Shown: positions 1 to 7,575 of the stretch, one piece after another
How the letters are laid out: every line of letters starts with the position of its first letter
Position numbering within the stretch: the first letter of the stretch is position 1
Source of the DNA: a virus
Direction: 5' to 3' (one strand)
Length of the DNA: 35,542 nucleotides
IMG/VR virus record: IMGVR_UViG_3300046538_000115
Location: 1-35,542 of that record
The notes under the pieces: generated by a model
What the model saw: only the letters and a program-made list of their open reading frames with translations
Database searches by the model: none
Told to the model about the DNA's origin: nothing
Made by a program: the position numbers and the translations under genes

Positions 1-11
1 CAGCTGATGCC

Positions 12-32
12 GGGCGCGAAAAATCCGCGCCC
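12..32. other. 7-bp GC hairpin outside the methylase gene
   Basis: GGGCGCG (12-18) and CGCGCCC (26-32) form a perfect stem around an A-rich 7-nt loop. It lies beyond the last late gene, so it could end the leftward late transcript, but neither strand has a T-run after the stem. It may instead be host or phage-end sequence. Bases 1-83 hold no gene I can support apart from this hairpin and the end repeat. Confidence 0.35.
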
Positions 33-35
33 TGA

Positions 36-47
36 TGTGAGATAAAT
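36..47 (+). repeat. Left phage-end box (putative transposase-binding site)
   Basis: TGTGAGATAAAT lies between the methylase stop codon and the window edge. Its TGAGATAAAT core occurs inverted at 35412-35421 beyond the last early gene, with a variant at 35389-35399. Inverted short boxes at the two edges of a transposable phage are expected to bind the transposase. No direct flanking duplication could be found, so the exact terminus is open. Confidence 0.55.
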
Positions 48-83
48 GGCGTCGTGTTCTTTTGCATCCACGGCAACAGAATA

Positions 84-878
84 TCAAAACAGGCCGGCTG
101 GTTCGGCCTGTATATCCCAGCTGAAGATCAGCACCTCCTTCGCTTCGCTCCCTTTGCCTCCACCGACCGTGTACTTAATGTCAGTCGTCTCCATGTGATA
201 GCCGGCGAATACCCTGCGTATGTCTGGATGATCGTTGAGGCTGATGATGGCCTTGCCTTTGATTTCGCCCAAGAGCTTGGCCATCGCCTCGTATTGGTCG
301 AGTTCGAAGGGAACACCGTAGCCTTCGGTCTGCCAGTACGGCGGGTCGCAGTAAAACAGCGTGTGCTCGCGGTCGTACTTCTTCATCACGTCTTGCCAGC
401 TCAAGTGTTCTATATAGGTGCTGCTGAGCCGCAAGTGAGCGGCCGACAGGGTTTCCTCAAGTCTCAGCAAGTTGAGTCCTGGCGGTGTGGTGGTGGCTGT
501 ACCGTAGCTCTGGCCGTCAACGCGCCCGCCAAAGGCAGACTGCTGCAGGTAGTAGAACCTGGCTGCTCGTTGGATATCAGTGAGGGTTTCGGGTCGAGTC
601 ATCTGTAGCCACTTGAACACCTGGCGGCTCGATAAGGCCCATTTGAACTGCCTGACGAACTCCTCTAGATGGTTCTGCACCACCCGATAGAGGTTGATCA
701 AATCACCATTCACGTCATTCAACACCTCTACCTCGGCCGGTACCGGCCGGAGGAAGAACAGTGCGGCACCGCCTGCGAACGGTTCGACGTAGCAACTGTG
801 AGCAGGAAACAGCGGGAAGATGCGGTCGGCGAGACGGCGTTTACCGCCTATCCAAGGAATGATCGGTTGGGCGTACAT
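84..878 (-). CDS. dam: D12-class DNA adenine-N6 methyltransferase
   Basis: 264-aa methyltransferase, probably transferring methyl groups from S-adenosylmethionine to adenine in DNA. The N-terminus has the D12-class PWIGGK sequence (residues 8-13), followed by EPFAGG (about 32-37) for cofactor binding; the catalytic DPPY is at 178-181. It is the last gene of the late region and its start overlaps com by 31 bases. In Mu this position is held by mom, whose product modifies adenine differently, so the role is likely anti-restriction modification of progeny DNA. AGGAGG (883-888) gives a strong ribosome site, but it sits in a small hairpin. The target sequence cannot be read from the protein; GATC is only a possibility. 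Confidence 0.9.
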   Translation of the reverse strand: MYAQPIIPWIGGKRRLADRIFPLFPAHSCYVEPFAGGAALFFLRPVPAEVEVLNDVNGDLINLYRVVQNHLEEFVRQFKWALSSRQVFKWLQMTRPETLTDIQRAARFYYLQQSAFGGRVDGQSYGTATTTPPGLNLLRLEETLSAAHLRLSSTYIEHLSWQDVMKKYDREHTLFYCDPPYWQTEGYGVPFELDQYEAMAKLLGEIKGKAIISLNDHPDIRRVFAGYHMETTDIKYTVGGGKGSEAKEVLIFSWDIQAEPAGLF

Positions 879-1039
879 GAAGCCTCCTGATGGCTTTGGG
901 CGCTCGATGGCGGTTTCAGGAGGCTCTCGGCCTTCAGGTGGTTAAGTGTCCGACAGCGTGGACACTTGATCTGCAACTCAATAAAGCCGCGCACTGCGGC
1001 CAATTTCCGGCCGCAATGGCCGCATCGGATGTCTTCCAT
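848..1039 (-). CDS. com: Com-type zinc-finger translational regulator
   Basis: 63-aa protein resembling Mu Com, a small zinc-binding protein that activates translation of the downstream modification gene by binding its mRNA. Four cysteines in two CxxC pairs (C6/C9 and C26/C29) form the predicted zinc site, embedded in the Com-like pattern IRCGHCGRKL ... IKCPRC. Its 3' end overlaps the methylase start by 31 bases, the same kind of overlap seen in com-mom. The tail after residue 40 is serine/proline-rich and not conserved with Mu Com as I recall it. Family assignment is strong; action on the methylase mRNA is inferred from the arrangement. Confidence 0.88.
   Translation of the reverse strand: MEDIRCGHCGRKLAAVRGFIELQIKCPRCRTLNHLKAESLLKPPSSAQSHQEASCTPNRSFLG
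880..896 (-). promoter_or_regulatory. Hairpin over the methylase ribosome-binding site
   Basis: On the minus strand AAGCC (896-892) can pair with GGCTT (884-880) around a 7-nt loop. The Shine-Dalgarno AGGAGG (888-883) lies in the loop and 3' arm, directly before the ATG at 878. In Mu, Com opens an inhibitory structure at the mom start region, and this element is placed to do the same for the methylase. Five base pairs is a weak stem, and its use is inferred. Confidence 0.5.
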
Positions 1040-1143
1040 AGTGGGGTGAGCCCTTGATGCTGTTGTGCTAAGGTGCCCGCGCCTTGACGTCAGGCAGGCG
1101 GCCTTGGCTTTGGCTCACTGGTCTATTCAGTGGTGTCGAAGCG

Positions 1144-1173
1144 GCTGGAGGGGTGTTCGCGCACCCGTCCAGC
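1144..1173 (-). terminator. 12-bp hairpin between fibre chaperone gene and com
   Basis: GCTGGAGGGGTG (1144-1155) and CACCCGTCCAGC (1162-1173) pair with one mismatch around a 6-nt loop. It lies in the 151-nt gap after the tail-fibre chaperone gene and before com. There is no T-run on the minus strand, so it could be a factor-dependent terminator, an attenuator limiting com-methylase transcription, or an RNA stability element. None of the four 20-bp late elements occurs in this gap. Confidence 0.45.
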
Positions 1174-1190
1174 AGCCGTCTCTTACTCTT

Positions 1191-1616
1191 TCAAATTTGC
1201 TCTGTCAGCCAGGATGGGGCAGCAGGACGATGTTCGATCAACGGGAACTCTCCCGCTTCCGGCCAGTTGCGAAGCGCACGTCGGTATGCCTGAAGCTCTG
1301 CGTACTGCGTGGTCATCAATGTGGTTTCTGAACTTTCCTCCAGTTCATCACGGTGCCGGGTAACCATGCCGTCGGTTGTCGTCAACTGCCCTGCTCGCCA
1401 AGAACGCTCATTCTCGATAAGCACCTCTTCCGACAGTGGTAGTGGATCGGCAAGTACCGGGTGCCCGGCACTGTCGGCAACAACTCGCAGACCAGCAGCA
1501 GGCCCCTCAAGAAGGGCTGCGTGATGCTCGTCCGTGATCTCTACCACGTCCCCTGGTATGTAGGAATTTTCAGCCGGATCGTAAAAACCGCCTGTGGTCG
1601 CCGAGTAAAAAATCAT
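1191..1616 (-). CDS. Tail fibre assembly chaperone (Tfa/U-like)
   Basis: 141-aa protein of the caudoviral tail-fibre assembly family (lambda Tfa, Mu U, P2 G), which helps fold or trimerise the distal fibre and may stay on the tip. The N-terminus MIFYSATTGGFYDP is typical of the family, followed by an acidic middle and a C-terminal WPEAGEFP segment. It follows the tail fibre gene by a few bases in the same direction, the usual pairing. The gene is complete and shows no sign of an invertible segment. Confidence 0.85.
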   Translation of the reverse strand: MIFYSATTGGFYDPAENSYIPGDVVEITDEHHAALLEGPAAGLRVVADSAGHPVLADPLPLSEEVLIENERSWRAGQLTTTDGMVTRHRDELEESSETTLMTTQYAELQAYRRALRNWPEAGEFPLIEHRPAAPSWLTEQI

Positions 1617-1628
1617 GCGGTTCTATCC

Positions 1629-2711
1629 TCAATATCCGATGCCGATAATTGTTGTTGCCACAACTGCCCCTAGCGTCGCTGACAGCCCGTTGCTCAACAA
1701 CGTAGCCCCCGTCTTATTCCTGTTCACAACTGCCAGATTGATATAACCGTATCCAGAAACCGTGAAATCCGGGGCGAACGAGACAGAATTGAGCGCGTTA
1801 TCAAATGCAATCGGCCAGTTGAATGACGTTGAGCCACCTTGTGTAGTTGGCATGGCCACACTCACCCACTGCATGAGCATTCCGTTAGGCAGCCTCTGCC
1901 GACCGGAGCTACCAAGTACCCCCGCAAACGTGGCCGAGTGCCGAAGCGCGATGGAACCGAGGACTAAACGCCACTCGCCTGTCACCTTAGATAACAGCGC
2001 AGAGTCACCCTTCCCCAGAACAATCGGAATCGTGATACCGGCCGCATTCGTCAAGATGTCGCCAGCCGAAGCCAGCAGAGTTGCCGCACCATCGCCAGCG
2101 TTAAGCAGCAGAATCGCACCGCCTGCAGGCACTGACGCAGTAGGCGGCAAGGTAATGCTTACTGCCGTCGCAGAAGCCGAGCTAACAACACCGCCAATAC
2201 TTCCATTCCCCAGCACGGTACTGGCAGCGACCGAATTGATATTCGACCACTCGACACCCATTCGTTTTGCAAATGCAGTCGTCGCCAGGGTTGTGTCATT
2301 GTCGAACTGTGGCGCAGTCACCCCCTCGGGGAGATCGCCAGGAGTAAGCGCCGCCCCCCCAGTCACAATGCCCTTATCGCTGACCGTCACTTTGGGATAG
2401 CTGCCGGCCATCACACCGCTATTCGCCAAGGTCAGCGTGATCTCAGTGTCAGCGCTCCCATCAAAGTTACCGGTTCCTGTGGCGGCGCCCTTGAACTTTA
2501 ATGCGCGGGCTGTCTCCAGTTGAACCGCCTTACCGATGGAGGTCGCTCCCTCAACGATCTTTGCAATCTGATCCTTGAGCCACTTTGTTCGGTTCGCCAA
2601 CTGCTTAGCTTGCACGTTGTCGATACCTTCCGGCCCACCTAATACAGGGTCGGACGTCTCAAGCTGATAGATGCCTTCTGGCCATTCATTTGATTCGGTT
2701 AGATCGGCCAT
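1629..2711 (-). CDS. Tail fibre protein (P2 H / Mu S-like)
   Basis: 360-aa receptor-binding tail fibre. The first 75 residues match the baseplate-attachment part of short phage fibres (ANRTKWLKDQI region). The middle is a glycine/threonine/alanine-rich repetitive shaft. The C-terminal 95 residues, with LPNGMLMQWV and WPIAFDNAL, resemble the gp53-type fibre tip domain. The start ATG overlaps the stop of the baseplate gene I. It is short compared with Mu S or P2 H, but the N- and C-terminal domains are both present, so it does not look truncated. Confidence 0.88.
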   Translation of the reverse strand: MADLTESNEWPEGIYQLETSDPVLGGPEGIDNVQAKQLANRTKWLKDQIAKIVEGATSIGKAVQLETARALKFKGAATGTGNFDGSADTEITLTLANSGVMAGSYPKVTVSDKGIVTGGAALTPGDLPEGVTAPQFDNDTTLATTAFAKRMGVEWSNINSVAASTVLGNGSIGGVVSSASATAVSITLPPTASVPAGGAILLLNAGDGAATLLASAGDILTNAAGITIPIVLGKGDSALLSKVTGEWRLVLGSIALRHSATFAGVLGSSGRQRLPNGMLMQWVSVAMPTTQGGSTSFNWPIAFDNALNSVSFAPDFTVSGYGYINLAVVNRNKTGATLLSNGLSATLGAVVATTIIGIGY

Positions 2712-3292
2712 TAGCTGCTCCCATGGTTGTATTGGCCGTCGCGACGAGCAAAGCCGTTATGCCTGATTGCCACTGACTGATAGTCGAGTGATACCAAGCG
2801 GCAGCGTGTAGGTCCGACGGAAAGTAGAAGGCGACGCACGAGCGCAGCCTGGTCATTGGTGATGGCGCGTTTGAGAAAGACTCGATAGAGGGGCCAGGCG
2901 GCGGGGTTACCATGCACGTGATTCCCGTCCCTGGTGATTGAGCCGTCGCGCACCTGGTTACTCAGCCCCTCCTGGATTGTCACTTCGCCGAACCCCAGCA
3001 GGCGAATGACTTCACGAATCGCCCAGGGCGTGCCCTTGTAGCGGTGCAACTGAGCTGAGTTCTTGATCAGGTCACGCTTGGCATCCACCGACTCGGCCAG
3101 CAGCCAGGCTGCCTCATCGATGAGAGAGAACTGATCGGCCAGATAAGGCAGCAGTTTCGGTTTCACCAGGTCGACCAGGTAAACCAACATTGCGTTGATA
3201 TCCAGGCTGTCAAACGTCTCGTCTAGCAACTCGCAGAGCAATGCGAAACGCTCATCACTGGCCAGCGCGGGCGGCAGTTGTTGCTTAGCCAT
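2711..3292 (-). CDS. I: Baseplate wedge protein I (P2 gpI / Mu gp48-like)
   Basis: 193-aa protein of the phage tail protein I family, part of the baseplate wedge linking gpJ to the tail fibre. The hallmark order is visible: LPPALASDERF at the N-terminus, a YLADQFSLIDEAAWL stretch, then KGTPWAIREVIRLLG near the middle. I chose the ATG at 3292 because a G-rich ribosome site precedes it and it overlaps the end of gpJ by only a few bases, as is usual for this pair; the frame is open further upstream to 3343 but that part has no family resemblance. Confidence 0.88.
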   Translation of the reverse strand: MAKQQLPPALASDERFALLCELLDETFDSLDINAMLVYLVDLVKPKLLPYLADQFSLIDEAAWLLAESVDAKRDLIKNSAQLHRYKGTPWAIREVIRLLGFGEVTIQEGLSNQVRDGSITRDGNHVHGNPAAWPLYRVFLKRAITNDQAALVRRLLLSVGPTRCRLVSLDYQSVAIRHNGFARRDGQYNHGSS

Positions 3293-4406
3293 AAGCCACC
3301 CCCGCATCCTCCAGTAGGATCGATGTGCAGTTCGCCCATTCATTACTCTGCAGCTCGCGCAAGGCGCTCGGGAACTCCAGGTCAGCCTGATAGACGCCTG
3401 ACACCTGCAGCAGTGCAGTCAGCTGTTCCCGGACAAGATCGCGGCCAAGCCCTGCACGACGCTCAGCCGCATACGCCACAGCAGCAGCGTTGGCTGCCTT
3501 CATAGCTTCAGTGCGTTCTGCCGTGTCGTAGAACGTGATGCGAGCCTTGATCTGGTAGGCGACTTCGACGGGGGCATAGGCGTGCACGGTGTCGCATAAC
3601 GGGCGCAGTTTCTCGCCGCTGACCTGGCTTTTGATCCGCTGGAGCAGATCGTCCGAAGGTAAGCCGGTGCTGATAAGTGGGAATATCGCCACATGGCCAT
3701 CCGGTTGTCCTTCGTCCGGCCCATGCACGGCGACATCAATAATCGACTGATGTACCGCCAGAGCGTGGTAGCGATAGGCCCCCCGGCTGCCGGCATTGCT
3801 GAAGGCTTCAGGGGCCAGGATGATCCGCTCGCGATAAGGATCGTCTTCTTCATCCTCGGCACCATCAGCAGTGACGCTGGTGTTCGTGGCCGTCAGCCCT
3901 GCTGCAGGTGGGTTACCGATGCTGCTGATCTGGCCAACGGCCCAGCCATTGCCAACCTCTCCAGCCGTAAGACAGGTCGAAGTGACACTAATCTGGGTTT
4001 GGCCAGCAGGAATGATGGCATCCTGGTCAGTCAAGAAGGTGATCTTGGCGTCCTGGGTGCTGACCCGAGTGCCGGTAGGAATCAGCAAAGGTTGTTGCAC
4101 AGCCGTCGGTATGCTGAAGAGCATCGGGCAGCTAGCAGAAACAGCCAGCAGTCTGGGCGTGGCAACCAGTTCGCCCAGGTAATCCAGGATGGGGGCAGCT
4201 GCGAAACGCACCAGGGACTGCTCACCGGCATTTTGGATGGCCATGTCCGAGAGCGTTTTGGCATAGGCAATCAGGTCGATAAAAAGCCGCTCGACCTGAG
4301 CGGGATACAGGGTTTTCCCAGACTTGGCCTCATAGCGGGCAATCAGGGCGGCCTCAGTGGCGGTCGGATCGATCTCGACAAAGACGGGTTTAGGCAGCTC
4401 GCGCAT
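3285..4406 (-). CDS. J: Baseplate assembly protein J (P2 gpJ / Mu gp47-like)
   Basis: 373-aa baseplate wedge protein. It begins with ELPKPVFVEIDPTATEAALIARYE and carries the AGSRGAYRYHAL stretch characteristic of gpJ in the middle, followed by HVAIFPL. With gpW and gpI it forms the wedge around the spike hub of a contractile tail. The start overlaps the end of gpW and the end overlaps gpI, so the three are translationally coupled. Length is near the usual figure for Mu-type gp47 and above P2 J. Confidence 0.92.
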   Translation of the reverse strand: MRELPKPVFVEIDPTATEAALIARYEAKSGKTLYPAQVERLFIDLIAYAKTLSDMAIQNAGEQSLVRFAAAPILDYLGELVATPRLLAVSASCPMLFSIPTAVQQPLLIPTGTRVSTQDAKITFLTDQDAIIPAGQTQISVTSTCLTAGEVGNGWAVGQISSIGNPPAAGLTATNTSVTADGAEDEEDDPYRERIILAPEAFSNAGSRGAYRYHALAVHQSIIDVAVHGPDEGQPDGHVAIFPLISTGLPSDDLLQRIKSQVSGEKLRPLCDTVHAYAPVEVAYQIKARITFYDTAERTEAMKAANAAAVAYAAERRAGLGRDLVREQLTALLQVSGVYQADLEFPSALRELQSNEWANCTSILLEDAGVAYG

Positions 4407-4767
4407 AGGGCACCTCGGTCAACTGGGTGACGCCGTCCGCAACTCGCCATTGCACCCGCACTGTGATCTGCGACTCTTCAATCAGCACCTGTACCTGCAC
4501 GACGTCGATACGGGTTTCCCAACGACGAAGGGCATCGACCGCTTCCCGCACCAGGTGCGGGGTCACTCGGTTGACAGGCCAGTCGATATATAAAGGAAGG
4601 TCACTGCCGAAGTCCGGCCGATGAGCGTCGGCGCCCTTGGGCGTGGTGAGGATGATGCGAATGGACTGGTCGATATCGCGCAAGCCCTCGACAACCTCCC
4701 CGGATGTACCGAGGGCGGGCTGCCAGTGGGCGGCGGTGATGCTGGTATAAGGAGTGGGCGTCGTCAT
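4390..4767 (-). CDS. W: Baseplate protein W (T4 gp25-like / Mu gp46)
   Basis: 125-aa protein of the gp25/gpW lysozyme-like baseplate family. The DFGSDLPLYIDWPVN segment and the preceding IRIILTTPKGADAHRP match the family signature; the protein sits at the junction of wedge and sheath. It is the first gene of its block: the conserved 20-bp element is 33 bases upstream, with a short stem-loop between them and no strong Shine-Dalgarno, only GGG 3-5 bases before the ATG. Translation may therefore depend on the leader structure. Confidence 0.9.
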   Translation of the reverse strand: MTTPTPYTSITAAHWQPALGTSGEVVEGLRDIDQSIRIILTTPKGADAHRPDFGSDLPLYIDWPVNRVTPHLVREAVDALRRWETRIDVVQVQVLIEESQITVRVQWRVADGVTQLTEVPYARAA

Positions 4768-4781
4768 GCGCCCATAATGCG

Positions 4782-4803
4782 AAAGCCTGCTGGCGCAGGC
4801 TTT
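4782..4803. other. 9-bp stem-loop in the leader of gpW, fused to late element
   Basis: AAAGCCTGC (4782-4790) and GCAGGCTTT (4795-4803) pair perfectly around a 4-nt loop. The stem shares its last bases with the late element at 4800-4820. Read on the plus strand it is followed by a T-rich run and looks like an intrinsic terminator. Read on the minus strand it occupies almost the whole 33-nt leader of gpW. Confidence 0.55.
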
Positions 4804-4820
4804 TAATCGAGTTTAAAGAG
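4800..4820 (-). promoter_or_regulatory. Late element A (putative late promoter/activator site)
   Basis: One of four identical copies of a 20-21 bp sequence; on the minus strand the core reads CTTTAAACTCGATTAAAAG. Six of nine position pairs obey dyad symmetry. It lies in the gap between the spike gene V and gpW, just upstream of the baseplate block. Placement between transcription blocks suggests a late promoter or the binding site of its activator, by analogy with the C-dependent late promoters of Mu. Confidence 0.7.
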
Positions 4821-4851
4821 TCCTTGGACCGAGAAGAGATCGAGCCAGCGT

Positions 4852-5385
4852 TTAGTGGCTATGGTGGTTCGAGTTTCCACCAGCATCCATGATGGTGCCT
4901 GTTGCATTGATGTTGCCATTCACCTGCAGGTTGCCATTCAGGGCGACCTGCGGAATGTCCAGAGTCGCTGACGGAGCCCTCACCACTACCGGCTCGCCGG
5001 CTTCCACCGTGATATTCCGGCCGCATTTCACAAGTAGAGCCCCCACGCAATCCAACGTCATCACTCCGGCCGAACGGTTGTAGGTGGAGACCGTCCCGTC
5101 ACTGAACCGCACATAATCCGTGTCCTGGTCGACCACAGGCGGTGGCTCGGCAGTCGAATAGATCCCGCCCAGGTAAACACCATCCACACCGTCAGCATCC
5201 AGCAGCACTGCGACCTGTTCATTCAGCTCGGGCATCAGCGGCCGGCGCTGCGTGCCCTGGGTGTTACGTTGCGGCACGTTGAGCCAATAGCTTTCAACCC
5301 CGTCACGATCATCCAGTCGCACCCGGATGCGACAGGTCATATAGTCCACGGCGCTGACTTCGCCGTACTCCAGTTGAACACCCAT
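4852..5385 (-). CDS. V: Baseplate central spike protein V (P2 gpV / Mu gp45)
   Basis: 177-aa cell-puncturing spike. The N-terminal half is an OB-fold type domain (residues about 5-85), followed by a beta-helical stretch with short repeats around NGNLQVNGNINATG (about 150-163). It ends in NSNHHSH, matching the HxH iron-binding apex described for P2 V and phi92 spikes. It is the last gene of its block. The spike trimer attaches through its N-terminus to the gpD hub encoded just upstream. Confidence 0.92.
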   Translation of the reverse strand: MGVQLEYGEVSAVDYMTCRIRVRLDDRDGVESYWLNVPQRNTQGTQRRPLMPELNEQVAVLLDADGVDGVYLGGIYSTAEPPPVVDQDTDYVRFSDGTVSTYNRSAGVMTLDCVGALLVKCGRNITVEAGEPVVVRAPSATLDIPQVALNGNLQVNGNINATGTIMDAGGNSNHHSH

Positions 5386-6500
5386 CAGGCGATCACCTCT
5401 TGTTGAATACCGTAAGTCGACAGCGCCAAGTCAGGCTTTGTGTTTTCCAGGGTCATCGAGATCGAGGGCGCAGAAATGCGACAGACCGATTTGTCCACGG
5501 TGTAACCACCGTTGCGGGTCATTCGGTGCTGCGCGGACGTGATCAAATAGTTGCCACCCAGCATGCCTGCTGCAGCCAAGGTCACGATATTGCCGCTGAC
5601 CAGGTTGGGACGACCCATGGCGGTCCAGCTGCCAGTAGTACGCTCTCGATTGGCCTTGGCCAGTTCAGCCTTGGCTTTTGCTTTGGATTCCTCGGCCGAG
5701 GCGCTGCGCTTGCGGCTCTTCTTCGTGTCACCGCTGGTAGTGGACTTACTCACGCTACTGGGCACCGCAACAGTCTTACCATCGTTGTCGACCTTGTAGG
5801 CGATCAACTGCTTCTTCGCAGGCTCTTTGTGCTTGACCTCTACAGCCTGAGGCACGCTTTTGATCGTGTCTCGCAATCTCACGTCGGCTAGATCCTGGAG
5901 CACCTGAGTTGCTACCGGCGTTCCTTTGGCCAGCTCACTGATAGCGTGGAAGACCATCCGGGTGCCGGTGACCTTGAAGGCATAGTCGTACTCGCCGGCA
6001 AGGTTGCGCAGAAAGGTCAAGTCAGATTCTTGCTGGGTCAGTCGGTCGAGTTTGATCGGCTCGATACTGCCGATCAGTTCCAGGCCTTGACGGTCAGCCA
6101 CTTGTTTGGCGATGGCATCCAGTGTGGTGCTTTCGTATGCGCGATGCTCGGTGGTACGCAATGACGCCTTGATGCCGGTGGCCAACGCGTGAATGGTGAT
6201 GGTCGACGGCGGGCAATTCAGCTCAACCTCATCAATTTCAAACCGGCCAAGCGTGCGCAACGATTCACCTTCCCACCCAATAGCCAGGGACAAGGTGTCA
6301 CCATGACCTGGATACCAGGCGCCACGCCATTTGCCCTCGGTGTCCTCCAGTTCGACCTCCAGGCTGTCAGCCTCACCAGTGAGAAAGTCTGAATAAGTCA
6401 GTGAGAGCAGGTGCAGGCTGACATTGCGAGTGATATTGCTCTGCTGGTAGGTCAGCACAAAACGCGCTTCTGGCACCAGCTTGGGGATCATCGCATCCAT
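5385..6500 (-). CDS. D: Tail hub protein D (P2 gpD-like, late control D family)
   Basis: 371-aa baseplate hub of the P2 gpD / T4 gp27 type, joining the tail tube to the spike. Family features are the FLTGEADSLEVELED stretch near residue 40-55, SLRTTEHRAYESTTL and the ADRQGLELIG region around 125-165. A lysine/serine-rich insertion at about 245-285 (KKSRKRSASAEESKAKAK) looks like a flexible linker. It overlaps the gpX gene and ends at the gpV start. In P2 the homologue was first named a late control gene, but the family role is structural. Confidence 0.9.
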   Translation of the reverse strand: MDAMIPKLVPEARFVLTYQQSNITRNVSLHLLSLTYSDFLTGEADSLEVELEDTEGKWRGAWYPGHGDTLSLAIGWEGESLRTLGRFEIDEVELNCPPSTITIHALATGIKASLRTTEHRAYESTTLDAIAKQVADRQGLELIGSIEPIKLDRLTQQESDLTFLRNLAGEYDYAFKVTGTRMVFHAISELAKGTPVATQVLQDLADVRLRDTIKSVPQAVEVKHKEPAKKQLIAYKVDNDGKTVAVPSSVSKSTTSGDTKKSRKRSASAEESKAKAKAELAKANRERTTGSWTAMGRPNLVSGNIVTLAAAGMLGGNYLITSAQHRMTRNGGYTVDKSVCRISAPSISMTLENTKPDLALSTYGIQQEVIA

Positions 6501-6694
6501 GGTGGGAGATCCTCGGTTTTCGCCACGGGATCAAGCAGCGGAATGGCCAAGGTCAACCCAGCCGGTAGGGCTCCAGTGATCGGCACATGCATGTTGGCCT
6601 GAACAATCGGAGAATACCGATGAGCGTCACCGTAGTACCTCCACGCCAGTTGATCCCAACGCTCACCTTCAGTCGTGACATGGGTAAGAAACAT
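6488..6694 (-). CDS. X: Tail protein X (P2 gpX, LysM-like)
   Basis: 68-aa protein of the phage tail X family, a small LysM-like fold used during tail assembly. The sequence GERWDQLAWRYYGD (residues 10-23) followed by NMHVPITGALPAGLTLAIP is characteristic. It starts at the stop of gpU and overlaps gpD by 13 bases. Size equals P2 X. Confidence 0.92.
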   Translation of the reverse strand: MFLTHVTTEGERWDQLAWRYYGDAHRYSPIVQANMHVPITGALPAGLTLAIPLLDPVAKTEDLPPWMR

Positions 6695-7575
6695 CAGGCT
6701 TTCCTCGTCAGAACTTGTGCCGCCAGTCCCGCCAAGCGAGTGCTGGCACCGTTCATGGTGGTAAGCGCCTGGTCAAGCGATTCGCGGGACGCGGTAAACC
6801 GGTCCACGATGTTGCCCAGATCAACTGGATTGAGGGCGGATCGAGCCCCCATTACACTGCTTAGGACGTCCTCACCTAACCGTGACAGATCGGCACCATC
6901 TTTGAGCAGACCCGCTGCTCCCGTAAGATCTTGCAACGGCTCGATGGCCCTCGCGGTGACACCCAGCAACTGGGGAACCTGGCCAAGGATCATCGAGGCG
7001 TTACCGCTCTTGACCGTCTCATACAGGTTCTGACCGGCTTTCAGCATATTGCCGGCTGTTTTGGCGTGACCAATCACCGCCTGGACGGTGCTGGGGGATG
7101 GCATCAGTCGCGAGATAAGTCCGGGCGATCCTGCAGTAGCTGCAGGTGTGCCGCTCAAAGCAGTATCGAGTAGACCCGGACGAGCGACCTTGCGCGTGAA
7201 AGCTCCGGTGTACTCCTTCAGGCTCAATTGAACCGTTGCAGAGTGGATTTGGCCCGTAGCTGTTGCGCGGCGGATGGTGTTGCCGATGTTGGTGATGACA
7301 TAGGCGCCCAGGTACTCGCCGGAGCCCATGACAAACGCCAGAGGCTCGTGCTTGGCCTTGGCCTGGCGCAGAGCCCGTAGGCGCTCCTCGGGATCGCCCA
7401 GGGCAGGATGCAGCTCGATGGTCAGGTTGCATTCATCCAGCCCTTCACCAATCCACTCAAGCAAGGGCTTGCCCTGGATACGGGCATGCTCGGCCCAATC
7501 GGCCGAGCTGCTTTGCTCCATGCCGGTGATGCCACCAGCAACGGTGAACTCGATATCGCCCAGGATGGCAAACAT
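6694..7575 (-). CDS. U: Tail completion protein U (P2 gpU-like), extended
   Basis: 293-aa protein. Roughly the first 130 residues resemble the P2 gpU family (MFAILGDIEF, GKPLLEWIGEGLDE, LEEYTGAF-like SLKEYTGAF), a tail terminator/tube protein. P2 U is about 160 aa; the extra C-terminal half here is alanine/leucine-rich, likely helical and without a recognisable domain. Its position between the tape measure and gpX fits U. Mu-type DNA circularisation protein N is an alternative role for the position, but the N-terminal resemblance favours U. Confidence 0.82.
   Translation of the reverse strand: MFAILGDIEFTVAGGITGMEQSSSADWAEHARIQGKPLLEWIGEGLDECNLTIELHPALGDPEERLRALRQAKAKHEPLAFVMGSGEYLGAYVITNIGNTIRRATATGQIHSATVQLSLKEYTGAFTRKVARPGLLDTALSGTPAATAGSPGLISRLMPSPSTVQAVIGHAKTAGNMLKAGQNLYETVKSGNASMILGQVPQLLGVTARAIEPLQDLTGAAGLLKDGADLSRLGEDVLSSVMGARSALNPVDLGNIVDRFTASRESLDQALTTMNGASTRLAGLAAQVLTRKA

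Noticed and set aside
1-37. Host flank with a target-site duplication matching the right flank
   Set aside because: None of the five-base strings before the possible left ends (CGCCC, CCTGA, TGATG) equals the bases after the possible right ends (GTCCT, ATCGG).
109-119. GTATATCCCAG as a further end box
   Set aside because: It differs from the right-end variant by a core mismatch, lies inside the methylase gene and has the wrong orientation for the left end.
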